DNA from: Mangrovibacterium diazotrophicum
GTDB lineage: Bacteria; Bacteroidota; Bacteroidia; Bacteroidales; Prolixibacteraceae
Length of the DNA: 64,000 nt
Assembly (NCBI RefSeq): GCF_003610535.1
Contig: NZ_RAPN01000001.1
Span: forward strand, 682,001 to 746,000
Direction: 5' to 3'
A program made the translations under genes and the position numbers. Within the stretch, counting starts at the first letter, position 1. Each line of letters opens with the position of its first letter. Positions 45,201-51,723 of this stretch are shown piece after piece. Below the pieces are notes generated by a model. That model did no database searches and was not told where the DNA came from. It saw only the letters and a program-made list of their open reading frames with translations.

Positions 45201-45666
45201 CGCTAATTTCCTGTGGCGCAACTGTTGCGATAGCCCCTGTTACGTTTTTCATTTTTTGCTGGCCGTAACCAACAACAACCACTTCATCCAAGTTCAACAA
45301 GTCTTCTTTCAAAACGACATTGGTTTGACTAAAATCTGAAATTTTTTGGCTTACGTAACCGACAAAAGAAATTTCTACTTCCTTACCTTCTGGTACTGCA
45401 ATCGAAAATTTACCATCAACATTCGTAATTGCTCCAATCGTGGTACCGACTACTGTTACAGTCGCACCTACAATAGGCTGCCCGTTTTCCTCGAGCACGG
45501 TTCCTTCATACATTTTTGATTGTTGAGCATGGACCGGCGTTGCACAGACAAAGGCAAAAATCATACTTAAGAAAAGTAAATATATGGTATGCTTAGCTGT
45601 GCGCAAGTTGTTTGCCCAATCCAAAGCCACATTTGGGTTTTGGCCTCGCTTTATACTATTACTCAT
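42265..45666 (-). CDS. SusC-like TonB-dependent outer-membrane transporter
   Basis: A 1133-residue SusC/RagA transporter. It has a long basic N-terminus before the hydrophobic core (TIYLLFLSMIFAFVCATPVHA, signal end near residue 47), a carboxypeptidase-regulatory-like domain (YEGTVLEENGQPIVGATVTV), a TonB-box region (LDEVVVVGYGQQKMKNVTGA), plug motifs (GIVNGLSVSGGSSRPGEEAS, GPLYVIDDYV, ITVLKDAAAAIYGARSAQGV) and a beta-barrel ending RRITLGVNVSF. Its sequence is clearly different from the SusC of block A, so it should carry a different glycan. It is 38 bp downstream of the DUF5123-like gene and immediately upstream of its SusD partner. Confidence 0.96.
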   Translation of the reverse strand: MSNSIKRGQNPNVALDWANNLRTAKHTIYLLFLSMIFAFVCATPVHAQQSKMYEGTVLEENGQPIVGATVTVVGTTIGAITNVDGKFSIAVPEGKEVEISFVGYVSQKISDFSQTNVVLKEDLLNLDEVVVVGYGQQKMKNVTGAIATVAPQEISDLSVGSLGTALSGIVNGLSVSGGSSRPGEEASLTIRQNSESNTYSATSGYVPYDGPLYVIDDYVTQDESMFNNLDASEIENITVLKDAAAAIYGARSAQGVVLVKTKRGQAGAPKISYSGQFGYTDEIKRTKMLNAYDYGVLWNAVAAANTKDNTIDPAQDLFQYDELQAMKKLNYDLLDQEWSAALTQKHSVNMSGGTERATYFAGMSYFTQGGNIGKIDYDRWNYRAGVDAKVGKGLKASLQISGDYGKKNTALNKIGGSNGETDYNSLLTHPRYIPESIDGMYIANLGVSNNLVDDVQYYNFNAIQNSDNYSHNQSENMMINTALEYDFSWNRILKGLKLKVSYAKRISTDKTNQMGSEFTLYSLVNRGTGGNGSESYGHLYTGSDIDLSSENLEAITVANGGDGSFISRNMSRGDSYQLNFNANYARTFGDHDLSALFSIEKSESESEYVTGMVKSPYSFTDAQSNSAYGTQTTQFSRSNGGTLSYIGRANYSYKDKYLLEFLIRSDASTNFAPENYWGVFPSLSAGWVISEESWFENLKKSVSYLKIRGSVGHLGKDNTKPWAWLQLYGVGANKGAIFGTSTGTSLGSAISSSEAPNYDAHWDNSYKTNFGIDMRTLKDRMSVNLDGYYEWDRDMFMTRQGSDDFPTTVGTRPAAENFGEMNLWGLELSLGWQDRIGSEFKYHIRLNTGYSDNKVLVRAWESPIPMWNNHPGQRTDVGQWGLECIGMFRSYQDIEEYFDKYQITNYLGKTKDDVHPGMLIYNDVRGAQNTDGTYAGPDGVVDSEDDMVKISNRNNPYGLTVNFGGDWKGLSLSAQVNASWGGYSFLPKTARGIENMISSGGSYTDMEYTNLPSFWANDMFVYEDVVDASGQVVATENRDAKYPNMRYSENQETSTFWKVSGTRVTLRNITLAYALPKVFVDKIGVGSCRFNLTGQNMLSLYNPYPDKFMDPLSGSYGSYPNLRRITLGVNVSF

Positions 45667-45704
45667 TTTTTAGATTTAAAATTCGTTCAACTTTTCTGAT
45701 TTTG

Positions 45705-47186
45705 TTATTGGGCGGATAACCAGCGAGGATCGCCAATTCCGGCAGCAATGGTATTTGAGTTACCTACAGTAAAGTCTCCGTTGGCAGGGTCTGCGCACAT
45801 CGGATCCTCATCAAGCGTCGTTCCGCTCTTATCATAAGAGCCATAATTCTCAACAGCGCCTTCCCTCCAATAAGTGTTATTATCAAAAGTGATAGAAGAT
45901 GAAGAATACACGCGGTTGCCCGGTAGAATGTATCGTGCTGTTTGATCACGTAATTGATCCAGGAACAAGCAATTTTCAACAGTCGTAAAAACCCATCCGT
46001 AGGTATATCGGTTCGAGTTATGTAATTTATCGAAACCATAGAACGTGCAATTTGAATAACTGAAGCTGGCCGTTGCCCATCCGAACGATTCAGCCTTTTG
46101 GCTGGTGCTAAATTGCATACACAAATCTGTACCAGTATTATTTTTATAGACTGTACTATTTTCGATTTTCAGGTCTTTCAGATAACCGCTTGTTGAAGAG
46201 CTACGCAGAAAACGACCATTATCCGTCATTTCTACAACGCAATCTTTAATCAGTAAAGTTTGAACAGCGTAAGTCAGACCATTGTCCCAAAACAACGGAG
46301 CAGGCAACTCATTGAATCTACATGACTGGAAAACAATTGGATTAGTCACCATCAACGCATTATTCACCAACTCTGCACCATCGGGAATATCATTAAAACC
46401 ATAAAACATCCCATCGGTTGGGAGATTCGCACATTCGAAATTGATGAACTTAAATTTAGTGCCACCGCCTTCTGCTTTAAAACCTGCATTCATTGTAACC
46501 GTAGGCCGATCAATTTTATCGCCGCGCAGGGTCAAGAAAGCTGTGCCTAAGTCTATCTCACCCGAGACGGTATACATACCTCCGGCTTCCAATTCATAGC
46601 CAAGTTCTTCACCAGCATCAACAATCGGGTTTTCTGAAAAATATTCTGTTAAATCCGTACCGCCAGGAATAACGGTAGCTTCTAAAAGCGTAGAAAAGTT
46701 AGCTTCAGTCGAAGAAGTTGCTTCGGCGTTGTCGTACTTTTCATTACCCAATGTCTTTAATACGACCAAATATTTCGTATCCTCAGACAAATCACGAGTC
46801 GCAGTGCAACCATCAATGATTTCTCCCTCAACGCCCACGACAACGGGGTTCTCAGCATCATCGACAATATACAAAGAGAACTGGTATCCTCCTGCTCCGT
46901 ATACAACAGGCCACTCAATATCCACGGTCTCACCGTCCGCGCTCGGATTGAATTGAATCGTTTCAGCCGCCGGAGATTCCAGCGTAACGCCTGTTACCCC
47001 CGAAGTAAACGTCCAATCGTCATCATATCCCTTAACACAAGAGTTAAGAGACAACAACACAGCTACCAGGTATAAAATACCCATTTTCATTGTCGCGAAG
47101 CGGGAACTTCCCGACCAATGAGAAAAAATTAATTTTAAGCTTTTCCTTTTTTCAAAGAAAGGAGACCTAAAACTGTTGTCATTCAT
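45705..47186 (-). CDS. DUF5123/DUF4957-like surface lipoprotein with beta-helix
   Basis: A 493-residue lipoprotein whose lipobox is SLNSC (Cys51 from the first ATG). A fibronectin-III-like domain follows (VTLESPAAETIQFNPSADGE to ANFSTLLEA), then a right-handed beta-helix (ITFDNNTYWREG, KDLKIENSTVYKN, FSYSNCTFYGFDKLHN, FTTVENCLFLDQLRDQT) ending in DPMCADPANGDFTVGNSNT, the pattern of DUF4957/DUF5123 proteins of pectin loci. It is probably a surface glycan-binding partner of the SusC/SusD pair rather than an enzyme. It is the first gene of the operon and is preceded by a promoter with two operator-like palindromes. An alternative start at 47090 (MKMGILYLVAVLL) would give a more usual signal peptide; neither start has a strong ribosome-binding site. 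Confidence 0.85.
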   Translation of the reverse strand: MNDNSFRSPFFEKRKSLKLIFSHWSGSSRFATMKMGILYLVAVLLSLNSCVKGYDDDWTFTSGVTGVTLESPAAETIQFNPSADGETVDIEWPVVYGAGGYQFSLYIVDDAENPVVVGVEGEIIDGCTATRDLSEDTKYLVVLKTLGNEKYDNAEATSSTEANFSTLLEATVIPGGTDLTEYFSENPIVDAGEELGYELEAGGMYTVSGEIDLGTAFLTLRGDKIDRPTVTMNAGFKAEGGGTKFKFINFECANLPTDGMFYGFNDIPDGAELVNNALMVTNPIVFQSCRFNELPAPLFWDNGLTYAVQTLLIKDCVVEMTDNGRFLRSSSTSGYLKDLKIENSTVYKNNTGTDLCMQFSTSQKAESFGWATASFSYSNCTFYGFDKLHNSNRYTYGWVFTTVENCLFLDQLRDQTARYILPGNRVYSSSSITFDNNTYWREGAVENYGSYDKSGTTLDEDPMCADPANGDFTVGNSNTIAAGIGDPRWLSAQ

Positions 47187-47246
47187 AAGTTTCGGTTTTA
47201 TTAAGTTACTAATTGTTCCCCGTTCAAAGGAGTCGTTTCATTAGGA

Positions 47247-47260
47247 TGTAAACGTTATCA
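47247..47260. promoter_or_regulatory. LacI-type operator-like site (TGTAAACGTTATCA), downstream site of block B
   Basis: TGTAAACGTTATCA is a near-palindrome of TGTAAACGTTTACA with the LacI-type central CG. It is 61 bp upstream of the first gene and would lie 12-30 bp downstream of the predicted transcription start. Exactly the same 14 bases occur at 62353, in front of the block C GH2 operon. Confidence 0.75.
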
Positions 47261-47278
47261 TGATGATAATTTACCCGT

Positions 47279-47310
47279 CAAATGTAATCGTTTACATTTA
47301 CATACACAAC
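47279..47310 (-). promoter_or_regulatory. predicted promoter of the block B operon
   Basis: On the minus strand GTTG (47307-47310), a 20-bp spacer and TACATTTG (47279-47286) match the Bacteroidota -33 TTTG / -7 TAnnTTTG layout with one mismatch. The -7 box overlaps the operator at 47283, so promoter and operator compete. The leader to the first ATG at 47186 would be about 85 nt. Confidence 0.65.
47283..47296. promoter_or_regulatory. LacI-type operator-like site (TGTAATCGTTTACA) on the -7 box
   Basis: TGTAATCGTTTACA differs by one base from the perfect palindrome TGTAAACGTTTACA. It lies 36 bp from the site at 47247 and overlaps the predicted -7 box. A third, weaker copy (TGTAATCGTTTTAA) is at 47351-47364. 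Confidence 0.78.
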
Positions 47311-47350
47311 TAATATTAATACTTTTAGATGAAAAAAATCATTGAAATAA

Positions 47351-47364
47351 TGTAATCGTTTTAA
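47351..47364. promoter_or_regulatory. weak third operator-like site upstream of block B
   Basis: TGTAATCGTTTTAA keeps the left half and the CG centre of the operator but loses the right half. It is 68 bp from the preceding site and may be an auxiliary or decayed site. Confidence 0.4.
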
Positions 47365-47513
47365 ATACAAGTGGTTTCATTGATTCCGGGCCTAAAAATC
47401 CCGAAATATGCCAATCAATAAACTATTCATTACCAAATTGTTCTACTCTGGATAGTGAACAAAAACTCTGTCGTGTTTACAACAAATTCGTCGTAACGAC
47501 AATTACTCAAAAT

Positions 47514-48117
47514 TTAGTGGATATTAAAGGGAATGTAGAGTCCAACCATGACGACAATAAACGCCATCCACGGGCATGAAACTGCAAGTACAAGTGTTGT
47601 AATTTTTCCGTAATCCAGCTTATTCTCAGTTTTATCCGATTTACGGCAATCAATAAAAAACGCTCAGAACAGATTGAAAAAAACAAAAAATGAAATGAAA
47701 TCAAGTAAAAGTGCAGTCAGAAATCAAAGTCCTCTTTGGGAAATACCCACAGATAGAACACTCGGGTTGCAAGACTGATAATCTTTTCATCGGACAAAAT
47801 GAAATTGGCTGCTTTTCGCATGGTTCGCTTCCATAAACGCCGAATAAAAAGCAACCGACTTTGGTGGAGTAATCAAACCATGAATAGCTTTAAAGACATC
47901 GAATAAATTCAAGCACTAGCTGCTGTTTATCACCAAGGCAAAAGCAACAGCTATTGCTGCCCCGGGTAGCGCCAATTGCCGACCAATGTAAACGATTTCT
48001 CACATCGGCATCGCAACGTTTTTTCTTGAGGTATCCATGGTAACCATGGCACTCATCAAAATCAAAACAAAATCGAAAGTACTCCCCAATGATACATTCT
48101 GTGCGGTTCCGTTGAAA
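47514..48117 (-). pseudogene. decayed SSS-family sodium/solute symporter gene (C-terminal part)
   Basis: Between the block B promoter and the GH2 stop codon one minus-strand frame reads as a membrane transporter through in-frame stops. Readable segments are FDFVLILMSAMVTMDTSRKN and EIVYIGRQLALPGAAIAVAF (around 47930-48075), LNLFDVFKAIHGLITPPKSV followed by AFYSAFMEANHAKSSQFHF (47790-47912), and SDKTENKLDYGKITTLVLAV then SCPWMAFIVVMVGLYIPFN near the stop at 47514. The order S..xxTMD, then xGR, then LFDxxxxxxGLITPP is that of SSS-family symporters, which often take up monosaccharides in such loci. Stops occur at 48000-48002, 47916-47918 and 47787-47789 and again further on, all in the same frame, so decay was by substitution rather than by frameshift. 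The N-terminal two thirds are missing at the GH2 junction. Confidence 0.72.
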
Positions 48118-51100
48118 TTACTGCACTTTCAGGAAATTGAACCACATGGGCCCTTCTTCTTTTAGCTTGATGCTGAGTTTATAAATTCCGGCATTGATGA
48201 TCGACCCGGTATCTGTTCGCAAGCTGCGCCAGCGATCACCCGACGGATCAAATTCAAGATCAGCCGAACTCATCGGTCGCCCGTCCAAACTTTCAATGCT
48301 CAGTTCGGCATGAATCGTGCGGTCAGAAGGATTGGAATAGCGAATTTCCAGCCCGTATTTCGAAGCCAGTCCAACCTGAAAGGTCCACACAATAGCATCA
48401 CTGTCTCCTTCCACAATTCGGGCAGGTTTGTTCCATTTTTCTTCGGCCTGCCCATTTCCCACATTTTCCGCCTCAGCCGCCTGGTAAGTTACCGAAGGAC
48501 GTAAATCGCGCGCTGCATCCAATGTTGAGACCGGAACCGCCGCAACCAGAGCCAGCGTATTCTGGCTTTCGAAAGCTGGCAGTTCAACCAACTCACCGGC
48601 TTTCACCCGTTTCAGGTAAAGCGGATAATCAAGTCCGTGGAAGGTTCTTTCTTCGTCCCAAAACTCACCGGTTTCGCTATCTCGAACCCGAATTTCTTTT
48701 GTGTACTTATCCAACTGAATTTCCAGTTTATTAGCCTTCGTAAATCCTCGTGGTATTTGTGTTGAATCTTTCAGAGCAATATAAATATCGGCTTCCATTG
48801 CTGTTTTAAACCGAAGGGATCTCGAATCCGAAATAGCTTTCGGCTGCAGCCATTCAGCTCCGAAAAGCACCGATGCCAGCTCGGAGAATTGAGCAGAACC
48901 TGCAGCATCTACTTGATCACCGGTATTTAACCAGCTCTTAGCCGTCCACCCGGTTGCGTTTTCGCCAAGTTGAAGCAGCTTCCCGGAAGCCGGAGCAGCC
49001 TTCACATTTTTGTCAACTGTTGAAATCGCAATAGCAGAAATTACCGCTTGCCCCGACTTTACATCCGGGAAAGAAAGATCCAGTTTTCCACCACGAACGG
49101 TAACTGGAACGGTCTTTTTCAGCAAACGATCGTGTCCAGCTTCTTTCCAAATATCCAAATCTTTCAGAACTGTTTCGCCATTTACTGCAACATCAAACAC
49201 GCGCCAATCCTCGCAAACCAGACTTCCGCCGGTTCCATACCAGGGCTCAACGAAATACAATTCAAGCTGATAATCGCCATCAGGCAACGGGAAGTGGTAG
49301 CGAAGTTTGTCTTGCCCGTAGCGGAAAGTCTGAATCAGCGGCCAGTCCAAGGTGCCTTCAATCGGATCGCAGGTTTGGCGCTGACTGCCATAAAAGGCCG
49401 GCAATCCCGGATAGTCGTCCGTCCACGAGCGGGATCCCCAGCTTTCGCCGCCATCCCAACGCACATCGGCCATCCATAAATTGCCATTCTGATCGGTATA
49501 ATCGGCCCCACCGCAATTCACGCGATAGAGGTAATTTTCATTTTTATCCTGATTTAAAGGTTGAACGTCACCGGCAAGCTTTTCAATTCCATTCGGTTTG
49601 GGCAAGTGATGCAAAACGATCACATCATGGGCCACTTCCTGACCATTTTCGTACCCAACGGCATACAGCACGTTATTTTCGATATCCACATCATTCCAAA
49701 CAAAGTGCTCTCCTCGGCCGGGATTCTTCTGCCGCCCCAACGATGTTTCTTTCACACCGTTGAACAGTTCTATCTCTTCGCAATTCGAAAATACCCGGAT
49801 TCCGTCTTTTTTGCCAGGCATCAGCCAGCGATCGGGCCAGGTATGCGAAACGATGTAAACCATGGGCTGTTTTTCGGCCGACACATAATTGGCCCGGTAC
49901 AGATAATACGCATCAAGCGGTTCTCCCCAGGCCGAAATTATTCCTTTATAGTTGACCGGACCAACACGATCCAGTTCGCGCAATCCTTCACCACCTTGAG
50001 TCCGTCCCGGATTCTCATGCGAATTCAGCAGCCAGTGAAACTGACCGCAAACCCGGTCGCCGGCCTTTTCGGCCAAGCGAATTTTTGATTCCATGAGCAA
50101 ACAAAAGCGATCTTCACTCCAGGCTCCGTCTTGCTCAAACTCACCTTCAGTGTGCAGATCGATACTCCGCCACGCGCCATATTCGCCATTCAGCAGCTGT
50201 TTCGTAAGCTCCTGATCATACTCAAACGGCTTTCCGCCATAGGTTCCCGACCAGTTCTGAATCACATTCCAATCAGTTCCGCTACCGCCATTGCAGGTCG
50301 TGATCAGCCGCTGCGAACTGGCTGTGGGATCCAGCTTTCGAATCAAGTCTGAACATTCTTTGGCAAAATCTTCAGGAAGCGTGCTTTCGTTCTCCAATCC
50401 CCAAAGAATGATGGAAGGACTGTTGCGTCGCTCTCGCATCCAATCCGTCAGCAACTGCTTGAAATTAGCGCGAAAAACGGGATTATCGAACCAAATATGC
50501 GCCGCCATCTGAGGCCACCAAAGCAAACCATTTTCGTCCCAGTATTCCTGGTAACGAAGGTTGTGCGGTTGATGTGCATCGCGGAAAGCGTTGTAGCCTG
50601 CCACCATGATCTGCTCAGCCCGTGCTTTGATCTGTAGATCGGTAAAGGCGTGGCTACGGCCCATCAGATGCTCGTACTCGGCAGTTCCGTTAATCAGCAC
50701 CGGTTTTCCATTCAAATAGAAGCGATTGCTGGCGCCGTCATGATGAATGTCCCAGTTTATCCATCGGATTCCGTAGGGTGTATGCAGTTGGTCGAGTAGT
50801 TTTTTCCCTTCGTAAACCGATGTTTCAACCGAGTACAAGTACGGATTTTCGAGCGACCAAAGCGTTGGATTTTGAATATCGGGCATTTGCTGCGCGACAG
50901 TATCTGTTGCTTTTGGCTGAACGGCAACTTCCGTTTGAATCTCGGCAACAACTACTCCTTCGGCCGACAACAGACGATTGACCACTTTTAGTTTCTTCAC
51001 TTTGCTGCCATAATTCCGGACTTCAGTCGTTAAATTCAAGCTTGCCTTTTCGGCACTAATATTTTTATCGTTCCAGATGTGAAGGCCAAACGGCTCAACC

Positions 51101-51720
51101 CGAACATTGTTGGTGACAATAAGGTGCACCGGACGAAAGACGCCAAGTGGCTGACTCCCTTCCGAAAAGCCCCACTCCGAGCTACATCCGCCGCACACCC
51201 AGGGCAAATCGCGAATTTCGGCCGGGTGATCGGCACGAACAGCCAACAGGTTATCACCGTCTTTGATGGCTGAAGTCACATTCAGCGTAAAGGACGTGCG
51301 CCCTCCCGCCTGGTAGCCAATGGAGTCGCCATTGAGCCAAACAGTCGCGTAAGAGCCGACACCTTCAAACCAAAGGAAATATTGGCTATTTTTTTCAATC
51401 TTATCAATTGAAAACTCCTTGCGGTAGAAGGCCGAACCATGTAAATTACCGTGCACCATTCGGCGATAGCCGCCGTAATCGTCCCAGTTATGCGGAATAT
51501 CGACCTCTTTCCAACCGTTGGTTTTATAATCAGGAGTACTGAAGTCTGCTGAATTCTCATCGCTCAGTAAATGTGTTTGCCAATCGTTATCTAGCAGAAT
51601 CTGCTTCCGAACTGAACTTTGCTTATCCAAAGGCTGTGCCTGTGTGACAGAAACTGCCCCCAGCAAAATTGCGCACAGGACAATTGCCTTCGATTTTATT
51701 GTTTTGCTTATGCTAGTCAT
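48118..51720 (-). CDS. large GH2 glycosidase with malectin-like domain
   Basis: A 1200-residue secreted GH2 enzyme (signal peptide to about TQAQ, residue 29). The jelly-roll, immunoglobulin-like and barrel domains are visible: IPHNWDDYGGYRRMVHGNLH, GSAFYRKEFSI, VWLNGDSIGYQ, LINGTAEYEHLMGRSHAFTD, the acid/base in IILWGLENESTLPEDF and the likely nucleophile in LNGEYGAWRS. After the barrel a malectin-like domain (DVRWDGGESWGSRSWTDDYP, FPLPDGDYQLELYFVEPWYG) and C-terminal beta-domains extend it well beyond a simple beta-galactosidase. Substrate could be beta-galactose, beta-glucuronate or beta-galacturonate. It starts 3 bp after the GH95 stop codon, so they are translationally coupled. The 3' end adjoins the symporter pseudogene directly. 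Confidence 0.9.
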   Translation of the reverse strand: MTSISKTIKSKAIVLCAILLGAVSVTQAQPLDKQSSVRKQILLDNDWQTHLLSDENSADFSTPDYKTNGWKEVDIPHNWDDYGGYRRMVHGNLHGSAFYRKEFSIDKIEKNSQYFLWFEGVGSYATVWLNGDSIGYQAGGRTSFTLNVTSAIKDGDNLLAVRADHPAEIRDLPWVCGGCSSEWGFSEGSQPLGVFRPVHLIVTNNVRVEPFGLHIWNDKNISAEKASLNLTTEVRNYGSKVKKLKVVNRLLSAEGVVVAEIQTEVAVQPKATDTVAQQMPDIQNPTLWSLENPYLYSVETSVYEGKKLLDQLHTPYGIRWINWDIHHDGASNRFYLNGKPVLINGTAEYEHLMGRSHAFTDLQIKARAEQIMVAGYNAFRDAHQPHNLRYQEYWDENGLLWWPQMAAHIWFDNPVFRANFKQLLTDWMRERRNSPSIILWGLENESTLPEDFAKECSDLIRKLDPTASSQRLITTCNGGSGTDWNVIQNWSGTYGGKPFEYDQELTKQLLNGEYGAWRSIDLHTEGEFEQDGAWSEDRFCLLMESKIRLAEKAGDRVCGQFHWLLNSHENPGRTQGGEGLRELDRVGPVNYKGIISAWGEPLDAYYLYRANYVSAEKQPMVYIVSHTWPDRWLMPGKKDGIRVFSNCEEIELFNGVKETSLGRQKNPGRGEHFVWNDVDIENNVLYAVGYENGQEVAHDVIVLHHLPKPNGIEKLAGDVQPLNQDKNENYLYRVNCGGADYTDQNGNLWMADVRWDGGESWGSRSWTDDYPGLPAFYGSQRQTCDPIEGTLDWPLIQTFRYGQDKLRYHFPLPDGDYQLELYFVEPWYGTGGSLVCEDWRVFDVAVNGETVLKDLDIWKEAGHDRLLKKTVPVTVRGGKLDLSFPDVKSGQAVISAIAISTVDKNVKAAPASGKLLQLGENATGWTAKSWLNTGDQVDAAGSAQFSELASVLFGAEWLQPKAISDSRSLRFKTAMEADIYIALKDSTQIPRGFTKANKLEIQLDKYTKEIRVRDSETGEFWDEERTFHGLDYPLYLKRVKAGELVELPAFESQNTLALVAAVPVSTLDAARDLRPSVTYQAAEAENVGNGQAEEKWNKPARIVEGDSDAIVWTFQVGLASKYGLEIRYSNPSDRTIHAELSIESLDGRPMSSADLEFDPSGDRWRSLRTDTGSIINAGIYKLSIKLKEEGPMWFNFLKVQ

Positions 51721-51723
51721 GAC

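Noticed and set aside
47507-47704. 65-codon minus-strand open frame in the block B/C spacer
   Set aside because: It is in a different frame from the readable symporter remnant and overlaps it; the remnant frame, despite stops, shows the recognisable protein.
47987-48000. Additional operator TGTAAACGATTTCT
   Set aside because: Only the left half matches and it lies within the symporter pseudogene sequence, so it is probably chance.
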